The notes under the pieces were generated by a model. That model saw only the letters and a program-made list of their open reading frames with translations. It made no database searches and had not been told where the DNA came from. Source: Pokkaliibacter sp. MBI-7 (GTDB lineage: Bacteria; Pseudomonadota; Gammaproteobacteria; Pseudomonadales; Balneatricaceae). Taken from it: a stretch of 64,000 nt of DNA. Shown here piece after piece: positions 24,866 through 34,449 of the stretch (its first letter is position 1; every line of letters begins with the position of its first letter). Made by a program: the position numbers and the translations under genes. The DNA is taken from the NCBI RefSeq assembly GCF_029846635.1, contig NZ_JARVTG010000002.1, positions 1,529,501 through 1,593,500 of the forward strand, in the 5' to 3' direction.

Positions 24866-25336
24866 ATGATTCAGTACTTTAAAAGTTGGTCGAAGAAAGA
24901 AAAAGCAGCAAAAGGTATACTGACTGAAAGTGAAGCGCGAGAGCTTCATCAAAAAGGAAAAATATACTGTGCCGCCTATTCATCAGCAAATTCATATTTG
25001 GAAGTCATGCCCAACTGTGTAATGGTCTGTTTTTTAGATATTAATAAGAAACCTGAGTTGAACTATATATTTAGCAGATCAGATGAAGGCCCGCTCTTTC
25101 TCGAACAGGTTTTTATAAAACGCTTTGAAAAAACTGACGATGCAACATATGTAGAGCACTATATCTTCAAAAAAGATGGCTCCCTATTTATTACAAAAGT
25201 AGACTACATTTCTAAAATGAGAGATGAAGGAGAGGGTATGGTAAATATTTCATCAAACTATGATCACTTTCCAGACTTTGGACAATATGAACATCTGCTC
25301 ATTCGTGACAGAGGTGTTCCTAAATCTAAATTTTAA
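24866..25336 (+). CDS. Immunity-like protein, type 4b
   Basis: This 156-residue protein is a paralogue of the gene at 23223, now separated from it by an IS. A CGGAG ribosome site lies eight bases before the ATG. It is the last gene of the island and converges on the HhH gene about 100 bases away. Confidence 0.52.
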   Translation: MIQYFKSWSKKEKAAKGILTESEARELHQKGKIYCAAYSSANSYLEVMPNCVMVCFLDINKKPELNYIFSRSDEGPLFLEQVFIKRFEKTDDATYVEHYIFKKDGSLFITKVDYISKMRDEGEGMVNISSNYDHFPDFGQYEHLLIRDRGVPKSKF

Positions 25337-25361
25337 ATCCTTAAAATATAAATAGATCTAA

Positions 25362-25387
25362 CTGGGGTATCCATATCGGATCCCCAG
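25362..25387. terminator. Hairpin between the island and the HhH gene
   Basis: CTGGGG-T-ATCC / GGAT-CCCCAG with a 5-nt loop and one bulge lies between convergent genes and may serve both. Confidence 0.5.
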
Positions 25388-25438
25388 CCTAACAAAAAAT
25401 ATGAAAATGATATTTTAATATCAATCTAATCAAAACAC

Positions 25439-26563
25439 CTAAACACACAAATACGGCGCGATACGCTCCAATACCTTTACTCCAATTCCCTTGACCTTTA
25501 ACAGATCATCCAGCTTTTGATAGGGGCGATTACGCACGATGTCATTGGCGAGGCGTGGGGAAATACCTTTGACTCTGGTCAGTGCGGCAGGGCCTGCGGT
25601 ATTAATGGAACACAGTTCAGGCTGAGCCTTGGGCTTGTCCGCTACCACCGCTTTCTTTTTGCTACTTGCCACTGTCTTCCTGACTACCTGTTCGATTGCC
25701 GGTTCAGGCGTTTCAGCCACTTCAGCTACCGGGGCCGGGGCCATTTCGACAGCGTCTTCTTTGACTTGTATGTCCGTGCTATCGGGCTGTGCGACTTCGG
25801 TAGCCTCGACAGTAGTGGTGACTTCAGCATCGGCATCGACCTCAACAGCCGTGGAAGCAAACGCCGGGGCGACCAGATAATCGCGGGTGATATAACCCTG
25901 AGCAGTCCATTCGCGCAGCATCAGGTATTGATAGGGCAAACTCGCCTGTGAGGGCTCCAGCTGCAGGGTAACGTTCTGCCATTCCTGCCCGCCACCGAGG
26001 CAACCCAGACTGCGCTGCACCAGCAGCTCGCCAGTGAAGCTGCCGCCATTATAGGGGGCTTCCAGCTGCCACAACTCAAGACTCAGGCTACCGCTCAGGT
26101 TCTCCGCCTCGCGCGGATTGGCCACGGTGGCTACCTGCAGAAAGCGCTGCCCGTCTTTGGTAAAGCAATCACACTGCCCCTGCAGGGAAGGCTGGACAAA
26201 ACGCTGGAGCTGAGCGAAGGGGCACTCCTGTACCGCATCGCCCTCAGGTGACACCAGTTGCAGCACCAGTTGATAAGACTGACTGCCGGCAGGAGGAGCC
26301 GCTTCGACATTTTGTTGCCAGTCCAGACTGCCGTACGCCAGCGCCCCGAGCGTCGCGCTGGCGATCTGGATACCCCGACTCACCATGCTGACATCCGCCT
26401 GCGGCTCAGTGGCGACAGCCAGCAAACGTAACGACCAGCCCTCAGCCAGCGGCACATCGCACTCAAGTGTGCAGTTCAACACCACCACATCACCACTGAA
26501 CTGGTAGCCGAACGGCTCCGCGATGCGCACGATATTCTGCAGTGGATTCGTCATTAGGGTCAT
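25439..26563 (-). CDS. Helix-hairpin-helix (ComEA-type) domain protein
   Basis: This 374-residue protein has three regions. Residues ~10-235 contain two beta-rich segments that look like a duplication (each with a G-x-L...LG-x-L...W-Q-N pattern). Residues ~236-318 are a low-complexity acidic/Ala/Pro/Thr linker. Residues ~319-374 are a classic double HhH (SINTAGPAALTRVKGIS... and LLKVKGIGVKVLERI), which in ComEA and relatives binds DNA backbone without sequence specificity. There is no signal peptide, so it is probably cytosolic. Its last ~28 codons are the source of the antisense tails repeated through the island to its left. An AAGGAAG ribosome site precedes the start. Confidence 0.78.
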   Translation of the reverse strand: MTLMTNPLQNIVRIAEPFGYQFSGDVVVLNCTLECDVPLAEGWSLRLLAVATEPQADVSMVSRGIQIASATLGALAYGSLDWQQNVEAAPPAGSQSYQLVLQLVSPEGDAVQECPFAQLQRFVQPSLQGQCDCFTKDGQRFLQVATVANPREAENLSGSLSLELWQLEAPYNGGSFTGELLVQRSLGCLGGGQEWQNVTLQLEPSQASLPYQYLMLREWTAQGYITRDYLVAPAFASTAVEVDADAEVTTTVEATEVAQPDSTDIQVKEDAVEMAPAPVAEVAETPEPAIEQVVRKTVASSKKKAVVADKPKAQPELCSINTAGPAALTRVKGISPRLANDIVRNRPYQKLDDLLKVKGIGVKVLERIAPYLCV

Positions 26564-26889
26564 TTGACTTCCTTTTGTCTTCGCTCACACCTGAAAGTAC
26601 TGCATCAAGGCAAGGCTTTAGGGATTAGAGATTGCACATCCAGCGATATGCTGGCTGTCAGAATACCAATTCGCCGGCTGAGGATATCAGGCAATCGCGC
26701 CAGTCTAGGCGGCAAACATGACAGGTCGGGGACAATATAGGTTAACCCCTGCAAAAGCCGTAAAAGATTTACGCTGCAAGGATGGGGCCACACAGTGTGT
26801 TGACCCAGATCAGGCGGGAGCGAACACGTCAGCCGTGCCCGCTCAGCGAATGTGCTCTATGACGGTGCGCCGTTACGAAGACCATAGGC
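26564..26889. other. Intergenic region upstream of the HhH gene
   Basis: 326 bases have no gene. A small hairpin CCAGC-GATAT-GCTGG lies near 26640. The HhH promoter should be here but no clear -35/-10 pair was found. Confidence 0.35.
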
Positions 26890-27378
26890 TTATTCGAGAG
26901 ACGTCCCATCAGCCCTTTTGGTAGCGGGTGTCTTGTTCACCACCTCCAGCAACTTCCATACGTAACGCGACTGGTCAGCCGCCGGGTTGTCACGCAGGCC
27001 ACGATGCACCTTCAGGGTGTAGTAATAACCGGCCTGATAGATAAAACCATCGATGCTGCCATAGAACAGTGACCACTCCTCCTTGGCATCATACTTCACT
27101 TCCATACACAGCCCGGGAGCAAAGCCCTGACAGGGTTTAGGGTGGTTGGACAGATAAATCACCATATCGCGCTCGGTGCCATCATCCGTCTTGCTTTTAA
27201 AGGGTTTGTGCTCTGCCTTGGGCTGTTCTGCAACAGGCTCGGCCTTAGCGCTGCCTGACCCCATACCGAAACTGGGCATCTTCAGACTGAAGTTATCCAT
27301 GCAACCGGTCAGACTCAGCAACAACAGGCCCAACGTACTGGTTTGAACCACAACTCGCTTGCTTGCCATCAATTTCAT
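26890..27378 (-). CDS. DUF4377-type lipoprotein
   Basis: This 162-residue protein has a lipoprotein signal ending LSLTGC (Cys26), so it is probably membrane-anchored. The C-terminal domain shows the DUF4377 pattern: CQGFAPGLCMEVK, then W-x-L-FYGSIDGF, then YQAGYYYTLKV. Some members of that family occur in heat-shock HslJ-like secreted proteins, but the role here is unknown. The start at 27378 is chosen over upstream in-frame codons because it gives a proper signal peptide and has GAGAG five bases upstream. Confidence 0.75.
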   Translation of the reverse strand: MKLMASKRVVVQTSTLGLLLLSLTGCMDNFSLKMPSFGMGSGSAKAEPVAEQPKAEHKPFKSKTDDGTERDMVIYLSNHPKPCQGFAPGLCMEVKYDAKEEWSLFYGSIDGFIYQAGYYYTLKVHRGLRDNPAADQSRYVWKLLEVVNKTPATKRADGTSLE

Positions 27379-27495
27379 TATTGCTCTCAAATCTTCTTCG
27401 GTAAGTTTTGCTGATTCCGGGTGGCGGGAATTGTAGGGGAAATCCGGGGGGCTTTCCTCCCCTGCCCCGGGATTTCCCAATTGGGCCAGCACTCG

Positions 27496-30400
27496 TCAGT
27501 CGTTACCCGCCGCGCTGCCGTCACATTGCTCCGCACAAGCATGGGCCATTTTTTTGGCGCCAGCCAGATCCATCTTGCCGGTGCCCAGCCGTGGTAATGC
27601 CGCGATGGTGAAGACCTGCGCCGGGATCATCAGCGGGTTGGCGCCTGCCGCCAGCATGGCCGACTTGATGCTGCTCAGTTCCAGCACCTGCTCCGTCAGA
27701 ATCACTACCCGCTCACCTTTGCGTTCGTCTTTGATGGCGACGGCAATCAGCTCCAGCTCAGGGAGCTGCAGTGCCTGTTGCAGGGTATTTTCCACCACGC
27801 TCAGGCTGATCATTTCGCCACCGAGTTTGGCGAAGCGCGAATAGCGGTCAACGATGGTGAGGAAGCCGTCACTGTCCAGATGGCCTTTGTCACCTGTCAC
27901 ATACCAGCGCATCCCCTGCTCTTCGCGGATGACTGCTGCGGTTTTATCGGGGTTGTTGAGGTAACCCGCCATCACCTGCGGCCCACCTATCAGGATCATG
28001 CCATCCGTTCCTGTAGGCAGCGCCTGCCAGGTTTCAGGATCGACAATCTTGATGCTGGTACCGGGCAGCGGCATACCCACCGTGCCGGCTTTACCACCGA
28101 CCTGCACCTGCCAGTAATGGGTGTCCAGCGCGTCCGGCAGGTTCACCGCCGCCACCGGCGTGGTTTCCGTCGCCCCATACCCTTCCAGCACACGTTTGTT
28201 GAATTTGAGCTGGAAAGCATCCCGCACTTCCGGGTTCAGTCGTTCAGCCCCGGCCACTACGATACGCAGACTGTCCAGCATCAGCGGGTGCACCTTGGTA
28301 TTACGGCAGTAGAGGCGCAGGAAGGTGGATGTCGCACACAACAGCGTCGCCTTGTGACGGGCGATAGCCTTGGCCACTCCGGCCACATCGGTAGGGTCTG
28401 CATGGCAGACCACCGGGATGCCCTCCACCAGCGGCATAAACTGGGTGACCGTCAGGCCAAAGGCATGGAACAACGGCAATGAGGCCACCACCACATCGCG
28501 CTCCTGCGTATTGAGCACATCGGAAACCTGTTTGACGTTGGTCATGATATTACGATGGCTGAGGCAGATGCCCTTGGGCGCCCCCTCACTGCCACTGGAA
28601 AACAGGATGGCAGCAATGTCCTGTGAGCGACGTGAGCGGTTAAAGAAGCGCTTCAGGACAAAGCCCGGCAGTACCACAGCGGCCGCCAGACTGAGCAGCG
28701 CCTCGGTCTTGCCGATCTGCTCTTTCAGGGACTCCAGATAGACGATCTTCAACCCCTGCAACACCGGCGTTACATCCATCCCTTTCTGTTCCAGACGTGA
28801 CAGGAAGCGTTCAGACGTCACCAGTGTACGCATGCCGGACTGTTCAATGGCCGACTTCAGCGCTTCATGACTGGCGGTATAGTTCAGGCACACCAGTGTC
28901 TTGCCTGCCAGCAACGCCCCCATATTAGCCAGCATGCCGCCTGCGCTGGCCGGAATCAGCATACCGATCCGTTCACCTTCGCATTTGCGCAACCGCCGTG
29001 CCATGCACAGTGCCCCAGCCAGCGCGCGGTAGGCAGACAGTTCCACACCCTGACTGTCGGCAATCGCCATCTGCTGACCAAGGTGTTTGACGCCGTCGAT
29101 CCAGCCTTCGGTCAGGGTGGGTAGCGAATCCACATGCTGCTCCCAGGAAGCGATGGAAATGTCGAACACATGGCGTTTGAGGTCTGCGGCGCTCGTGCCT
29201 TTGGCCAGAGGCTGACCGAAGGCCACGATCAGGTCGCGGTACATACCGGAGCGACGGATGGCTTTGATGTGAGCGGAAGACCGTGAAAACTGACTGCCCC
29301 ACAACCCGCGCAGGTAGAAAGGCACGATATGCAGATCGCGCTCCGCCAGCTGGCAGGCGCGCTCATAACCACGGCGAAACTCGCCCAGATGGCCATTGCG
29401 ACTGATCGCACCCTCCGGGAACAGACACACTACTTCGCCGTCATCGAGCAGTCTGGCGACCACTTCCAGCGAGGATTTGCTACTCGCACCTGATTCGATA
29501 GGCACACAGCCGAACAGACGGAAGAACCAGTTCAGATACCAGCGTTCATAGATGCTGCGCTGCATGACAAAACGCACCGGGCGCGGACAGGCCGTCTGCA
29601 CCACCGCCCAGTCGATCCAGCTGATATGGTTACCCAGCAGCAACACACCGCCCTCTTCCGGGATGTTTTTCATACCCTGCACTTCGATGCGATAGCGCTG
29701 TGCCAGAATCCGTGACAGCAGGAAGCGCACCATGCTCTGCGGCAGCATCAGCACGGTATAGATACCGCCCAGCAGCGCAATCACGGCAATCATGGTGAGC
29801 AGATGCTGGCTGCTGATGCCGAACAGGGCAAACAGTGCTGTCAGCACCAGGAAGGAAAACATGGCGATGTTCTGGAACAGGTTATTACCCGCCAGTACCT
29901 TGCCCAGTTCGTGTTCGCCGCTATGGAACTGCACCAGTGCATTCAGCGGTACGATAAACAACCCGCCCATCACCCCGATAAACAGGAAGTCTGCAGCAAA
30001 AGCCCATGATGACCCCAGCTGCGGCAGGATCAGCAGGCCGACGGCAATCCCAGCTGCCCCCACCGGGATCAGACCACTTTCGATATAGTTGCGGGAAAAG
30101 CGGGCCGCCAGACCCGAACCAATGGCGATACCAATTCCGGTGACCGCCAGAATGCCCTGCAGCACGATCGTGTTATCAATACCTACCTTTTCTTTGGCGA
30201 AGGCCGGAAACGCTGCCAGCATCACCTGCCCAACCGACCAGAACACCGACAGTCCAATAATCGACAGACGAATGACTTTACGGCTCAGTACCGGCTGCAG
30301 GTTTTCCACCATTTTGCGCGGGTCGAACGCCTGCTGCAGCGACAGGTGCTGGCTGTGGTCAGGCTGCTCCAGCGCTGGCAGACGGTACAGCAACAGCAGC

Positions 30401-30981
30401 TCCATTACGCTGCAGGCCACCAGAATCCAGCCCATCGGCGCCATGACCTGCACGATCTGTCCGGGCGTGGTCAGCTCACTGCTGTAACGCCCTTCAAACA
30501 GAATGGAGAACACCAGCGTACCCGCCAGAATGGAAATGATAGAGATGGCCTGCACCCGGCCATTGGCTTCGGCCAGATGTTCCTTGCCGAACAGCGCCTT
30601 GATATAGCCGAACTTGGCCGGTGAGTACCAGGCAGACTGCACGCCCATCAGGAAGGTCATCACGAAAGCAGGCCAGAACAGGCCAAGGTAGTAGAACAGC
30701 GTAATAGCGAGGGTCAGTCCGACGGCGGCCCATCCGGCCAGTCGCATCACCTGATGCTTGGGATACTTGTCGGAGTGAAAGCCGACAGGAATGAAGAACA
30801 GAATGTAAGGCAACAGGATCAGGCCATTAATAATGGCGGTCAGAATGACCTGTTCGCTGCCGTCATACACCTTGAAGACGGTGTTCTGAATGGCGATCTT
30901 GTGTCCCAGATCGGTGAAGGCATTGAGAAACACCGCCACCAGAAACGGCACTGCGCCGAGTGTCCGCATCAGTGATTTCAT
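27496..30981 (-). CDS. aas: Aas-type acyltransferase / acyl-ACP synthetase fused to an LplT-like MFS domain
   Basis: This 1161-residue inner-membrane protein has three modules. An MFS transporter like LplT (about residues 1-415) would flip lysophospholipid inward. A PlsC acyltransferase (about 425-640) has the catalytic H-x4-D motif at His452/Asp457 in NHISWID, plus FPEGAIS. An AMP-dependent acyl ligase (about 650-1150) has the phosphate-binding loop SSGSEGAPKG and YGATE. Together these would re-acylate lysophosphatidylethanolamine. In E. coli LplT and Aas are separate proteins, whereas the fused form is common in other proteobacteria. It is divergent from the XRE regulator. Confidence 0.88.
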   Translation of the reverse strand: MKSLMRTLGAVPFLVAVFLNAFTDLGHKIAIQNTVFKVYDGSEQVILTAIINGLILLPYILFFIPVGFHSDKYPKHQVMRLAGWAAVGLTLAITLFYYLGLFWPAFVMTFLMGVQSAWYSPAKFGYIKALFGKEHLAEANGRVQAISIISILAGTLVFSILFEGRYSSELTTPGQIVQVMAPMGWILVACSVMELLLLYRLPALEQPDHSQHLSLQQAFDPRKMVENLQPVLSRKVIRLSIIGLSVFWSVGQVMLAAFPAFAKEKVGIDNTIVLQGILAVTGIGIAIGSGLAARFSRNYIESGLIPVGAAGIAVGLLILPQLGSSWAFAADFLFIGVMGGLFIVPLNALVQFHSGEHELGKVLAGNNLFQNIAMFSFLVLTALFALFGISSQHLLTMIAVIALLGGIYTVLMLPQSMVRFLLSRILAQRYRIEVQGMKNIPEEGGVLLLGNHISWIDWAVVQTACPRPVRFVMQRSIYERWYLNWFFRLFGCVPIESGASSKSSLEVVARLLDDGEVVCLFPEGAISRNGHLGEFRRGYERACQLAERDLHIVPFYLRGLWGSQFSRSSAHIKAIRRSGMYRDLIVAFGQPLAKGTSAADLKRHVFDISIASWEQHVDSLPTLTEGWIDGVKHLGQQMAIADSQGVELSAYRALAGALCMARRLRKCEGERIGMLIPASAGGMLANMGALLAGKTLVCLNYTASHEALKSAIEQSGMRTLVTSERFLSRLEQKGMDVTPVLQGLKIVYLESLKEQIGKTEALLSLAAAVVLPGFVLKRFFNRSRRSQDIAAILFSSGSEGAPKGICLSHRNIMTNVKQVSDVLNTQERDVVVASLPLFHAFGLTVTQFMPLVEGIPVVCHADPTDVAGVAKAIARHKATLLCATSTFLRLYCRNTKVHPLMLDSLRIVVAGAERLNPEVRDAFQLKFNKRVLEGYGATETTPVAAVNLPDALDTHYWQVQVGGKAGTVGMPLPGTSIKIVDPETWQALPTGTDGMILIGGPQVMAGYLNNPDKTAAVIREEQGMRWYVTGDKGHLDSDGFLTIVDRYSRFAKLGGEMISLSVVENTLQQALQLPELELIAVAIKDERKGERVVILTEQVLELSSIKSAMLAAGANPLMIPAQVFTIAALPRLGTGKMDLAGAKKMAHACAEQCDGSAAGND

Positions 30982-31173
30982 AAGCTGTCCCTGAGTCGAG
31001 GGCAGTCATCAGATCAGGTCGGGTAATCCCGCATTACCACAGAGTTGACCCTGCTGATGTCTGCCCGGATAGCGATCAGTATCAATCGCCACCGCTGGTT
31101 GGAAACCATCGCATCCTCGGATCAGGGCGGTTTCCATGCAACCTGATCCTTTCTTGTAGCGCACAGCACGACG

Positions 31174-31198
31174 AAAAGTAGTGTATATTGCTACTTTT
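31174..31198. promoter_or_regulatory. Inverted repeat over a likely -10 element
   Basis: AAAAGTAG / CTACTTTT arms enclose TATATT (31184-31189), about 50 bases upstream of the XRE regulator. It is a candidate operator where the regulator represses itself; no good -35 is visible. Confidence 0.45.
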
Positions 31199-31248
31199 CT
31201 GCGTTACCCGTCACTTTTCCCTGCACGTTCATACTGAGAAACCCGACC

Positions 31249-31980
31249 ATGAGCCAGATTGATCTGCTACTGACCACGCTGAAACGTGAACTCAAGGCAC
31301 ATGGCAAGACCTATGCCGATGTCGCCATGGCACTGGAACTGAGTGAAGCGTCGGTAAAGCGGCTGTTTGCGGAGGGTAACTTTACTTTACAGAGGCTGGA
31401 AAAGGTATGTTTGCTGGTAGAGATGAGCCTGAGCGATCTGACCCACGCAGCGGCTCGCCAGCAACCCCAGCTGAACCAGCTACAGCGCCAGCAGGAAGAG
31501 GAGATCGCCGCAGATCTGGTGCTGCTGCTGGTCACGGTCAGCGTCATCAATGGTTTCAGCTTTGCGGATCTGCTTGAGCACTACACCATTGATGAGCACA
31601 CCCTGATCCGCAAGCTGGCCCATCTGGACAGGCTCAAACTGATCGAGCTGCTGCCCGGCAACCGTATCCGACTCAAAGTGTCCGCCAATTTCGGCTGGAT
31701 TGCCGACGGCCCGATACAGCGCTTTTTTCAGGAAAAGGTAGCGCAGGACTTCTTTCAGTCGCGCTTTGATCGCCCCAGCGAGAAGCTGATCGTACTGAAC
31801 GGCCTGCTGAGTGATGGTAGCAATATTGAGCTGCAACGACGCATGCAGCAGCTGGCAGAAGAATTCAACACGACCATCCATCGTGATGCCGAGCTGCCCA
31901 TGGCTCAGCGCCACGGCAATACCATGGTGATGGCTATCCGCCAGTGGCACTACAGCCTGTTCCGGCGCTTCAGTCGCTAG
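31249..31980 (+). CDS. XRE-type helix-turn-helix regulator with a large C-terminal domain
   Basis: This 243-residue protein has an N-terminal XRE HTH (about residues 15-60: TYADVAMALELSEASVKRLF), then a helical linker and a second wHTH-like region (about 95-150: HTLIRKLAHLDRLKLIEL). The ligand or target is unknown. It is divergent from aas, with an inverted repeat between them, and may regulate phospholipid repair or itself. Confidence 0.72.
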   Translation: MSQIDLLLTTLKRELKAHGKTYADVAMALELSEASVKRLFAEGNFTLQRLEKVCLLVEMSLSDLTHAAARQQPQLNQLQRQQEEEIAADLVLLLVTVSVINGFSFADLLEHYTIDEHTLIRKLAHLDRLKLIELLPGNRIRLKVSANFGWIADGPIQRFFQEKVAQDFFQSRFDRPSEKLIVLNGLLSDGSNIELQRRMQQLAEEFNTTIHRDAELPMAQRHGNTMVMAIRQWHYSLFRRFSR

Positions 31981-32194
31981 CACAGGACAATGGCGGTGGT
32001 CCATCTGACTGCTATCATCTTCTGAGCTGGCAGGCTGACGTAATACTGACAATTACTGTCACTGGCAACGTTGCCATCGCCACTATACTGCCATCATTCA
32101 GGGATAGCTTGTCATCACATTCACCCTGGAGTGGTTTACTGCTGGCGCATCACCCCAGCATACCTGCTCCACTCACAAGGCTCCGATACCTGCC

Positions 32195-33004
32195 ATGCAT
32201 CGTCGTTTGCTGTTACAGCATTTTGCTGGTCTGGGTTCTGCGCTGTGTTGCCCTGCATTAGTGCATGCAAGCACCACAACACGCCCTGTTCTGTCCTTTG
32301 TCTTCAGTCGCAAACGTGAAGACCCCCGCACCCAGTGGCTGATCGCGGTGTACACCGAAGCGCTCGACGCCCTCGGCTACGACTTTCTTTTTGTCGAAGT
32401 TCCTGCCAATCGTGCAACAGAAATGAGCCGCAGCGGCGAGGTGGACGGCGAACTGGGACGGGTGTATCGCTTTGCCAATCTGTATCCCGAGCTGATTAGG
32501 GTAGAAACGGCCAATAACCCAGTGCGTTTCGCAGCCTTTACCCTAAACAGTGATGACCGCATTCGGCAATGGTCTGACCTAGGCTCACTCTCGGGCGTCG
32601 TTGACTGCCGCCAGGGTATCAAGGAAATCGAGCAGGCACTGAATCTGCATTTGCCGGGTCACATCGGCTACGTCAAAACCATAGAGCAAGGGCTGCTGAA
32701 ACTGCAGGAAGGTCGCTCCAGACTGTTCCTCGATGTGGAAGAAGCAGTCTATGACTATATGTCGACCGATCAGGGCTATTCCACGCTAAAAGGCGGTGCC
32801 TTTATCCACGAAGCCGGTGTGCCTGAGGCCACCACTGGACACTGTTACCTTAACCGTGCCCGGCATGAAGCGCTGGCGGCACCGCTGGCCGATGTTCTGC
32901 AGCAAATGAAGGAAGCCGGGCGGCATCAGCAGTTGCTGGCCAAAGCCCTGACAGCAGCGGGCTACCATGACAAGCCCGTATTTGGTGAACGTCCACCGGT
33001 CTGA
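32195..33004 (+). CDS. Periplasmic solute-binding-like protein
   Basis: This 269-residue protein has a Sec signal peptide (about residues 1-25, ending in ALVHA) and an SBP_bac_3-type fold: N-lobe VFSRKREDPRTQWLIAVYTEAL, middle VDCRQGIKEIEQAL. No permease or ATPase is adjacent, so it may be an orphan sensor-type or enzyme-like binding protein as in many marine bacteria. Its ligand is unknown. Confidence 0.68.
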   Translation: MHRRLLLQHFAGLGSALCCPALVHASTTTRPVLSFVFSRKREDPRTQWLIAVYTEALDALGYDFLFVEVPANRATEMSRSGEVDGELGRVYRFANLYPELIRVETANNPVRFAAFTLNSDDRIRQWSDLGSLSGVVDCRQGIKEIEQALNLHLPGHIGYVKTIEQGLLKLQEGRSRLFLDVEEAVYDYMSTDQGYSTLKGGAFIHEAGVPEATTGHCYLNRARHEALAAPLADVLQQMKEAGRHQQLLAKALTAAGYHDKPVFGERPPV

Positions 33005-33055
33005 GTGGGGGAGCATGCTCGAAAGCGGCCGCCTCCCAGAGGCACCACCGCTTGC

Positions 33056-33481
33056 TTAACCGCTGTGTTCCATTAACTGCCGTAGTCGCTGCAGATCTTC
33101 ACGCACCCAGCTGGCATCACGTTCATAGTCCTGCTCGCTCATCCATGGCTGGCGAATCAGGCTGAGTACAACACTGCATCCCTGACCTGACAGGGAGCAC
33201 ACTCGCATCGGTACATAGACTTCATTGCCATCAGGCAACACCACCAAGTGATCAACCACACCAAAGGGATTACTGCGACTGTAGCGCAGCCATACCCGAC
33301 CCACCGGCGCCTCTACCCACCAGTGGCTGGTGTTGTCATCGCCCGGCCCGGCGCTTTCAAGGTGAGAGCGGCTCAGACCACTGGCCCACTGCGGCAGATT
33401 GGCCGGCTCAGCCAGAAAGGCGTAGACCTTGTCGAAACTCGCGCCAATGACCACGCTGATATGCAGTACGACATCTGTCAT
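33056..33481 (-). CDS. SRPBCC-fold protein
   Basis: This 141-residue protein has the START/polyketide-cyclase-like pattern: VYAFLAEPANLPQWASG near the N-terminus and a long C-terminal helix (DASWVREDLQRLRQLME). Such proteins bind small hydrophobic ligands. The start at 33481 has GAGGAG upstream. No partner gene was identified. Confidence 0.68.
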   Translation of the reverse strand: MTDVVLHISVVIGASFDKVYAFLAEPANLPQWASGLSRSHLESAGPGDDNTSHWWVEAPVGRVWLRYSRSNPFGVVDHLVVLPDGNEVYVPMRVCSLSGQGCSVVLSLIRQPWMSEQDYERDASWVREDLQRLRQLMEHSG

Positions 33482-33728
33482 GGTTTGCTCCTCTGATTGC
33501 CCCACCACCGCGCCATAAGCACCGCCCTTGGCTCGCCGGTTTCAAGGCTTGGTAAGCTCAGTACCCTGCTCGTTTGTCAGCAACAGCTAAAGCTGATCAT
33601 CTGCGGATTACCATGCAGACCAATTACCAGTAAACAAGAGCAGCAGGCATTAATCTTGCTGATCAATCTGCAGTGCCGGTTTTCATGCACCTCGATAACG
33701 TCAAACACTGGATTTAAGGAAACTGACT

Positions 33729-34193
33729 ATGTCTTTGACCGAGCTGGACCCCCAGTACGACTTTGTCGAAATCAGCCATCTGCTCAATACCCTCTACGCC
33801 GAGCTGTTTGGCGAAGAGCGCTGTTATGACGAGCGCCAGCTGGCGGAAATACAGCGACAATGGGTCAATCGTCGCCCCAGTCACTGGGCGTTCAAGTGGG
33901 AGGAAGGCCACGAAGCGGTTGCCTTTGTCACCCTCAACGAGTGCTTCTCCTTCTTCGCCAAAGGAGCCTACGGCATCATCAACGAACTCTGGATTCATCC
34001 GCTGTGGCGCAATCAGGGCCTGGGTGCCCGGGTTCTGGAAGAGATTCGGGTGCTGGGTCAGCAACGCGGCTGGAAGCGTATTGACGTATCCGCTCCTGCC
34101 GATCCGCGCTGGCAACGCAGCTTTGATTTCTACCAGAAGAATGACTTCGTCTTTTCTGGCAAGAAGCTCCGCACCTGGCTACCTGAAAGCTGA
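33729..34193 (+). CDS. GNAT-family acetyltransferase
   Basis: This 154-residue protein has the GNAT acetyl-CoA loop within LWRNQGLGARVLEEI (about residues 92-106) and a C-terminal NDFVFSGKKL. The substrate is unknown. AAGGAAA precedes the ATG. Confidence 0.78.
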   Translation: MSLTELDPQYDFVEISHLLNTLYAELFGEERCYDERQLAEIQRQWVNRRPSHWAFKWEEGHEAVAFVTLNECFSFFAKGAYGIINELWIHPLWRNQGLGARVLEEIRVLGQQRGWKRIDVSAPADPRWQRSFDFYQKNDFVFSGKKLRTWLPES

Positions 34194-34449
34194 CACGGCG
34201 ACGGCAGACCCCACCCTGTCAGTAACACACACCCCACTTGAGGCTAAAGGACTGGGCGCTACAACCGATAAAGCATGAGCTACACTTGAGAATGCTTCGT
34301 CGCCCCGGCCCATGCTGGCGGCAGCGCTGCACTGCAATACAAGAACAGCTGACAGCAAGAGAGTCGTCGCCATGCAGAACCTGACCTATCCCCCGTCATC
34401 ACAGCCAAATCCGTTTATCGTCCGGCATCTGGTCTGAGTGACGCGGCCC

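Noticed and set aside
27778..28482. A 234-codon frame antisense to the acyl-ligase module of Aas
   Set aside because: It lies entirely opposite conserved ligase motifs and has no recognisable features.
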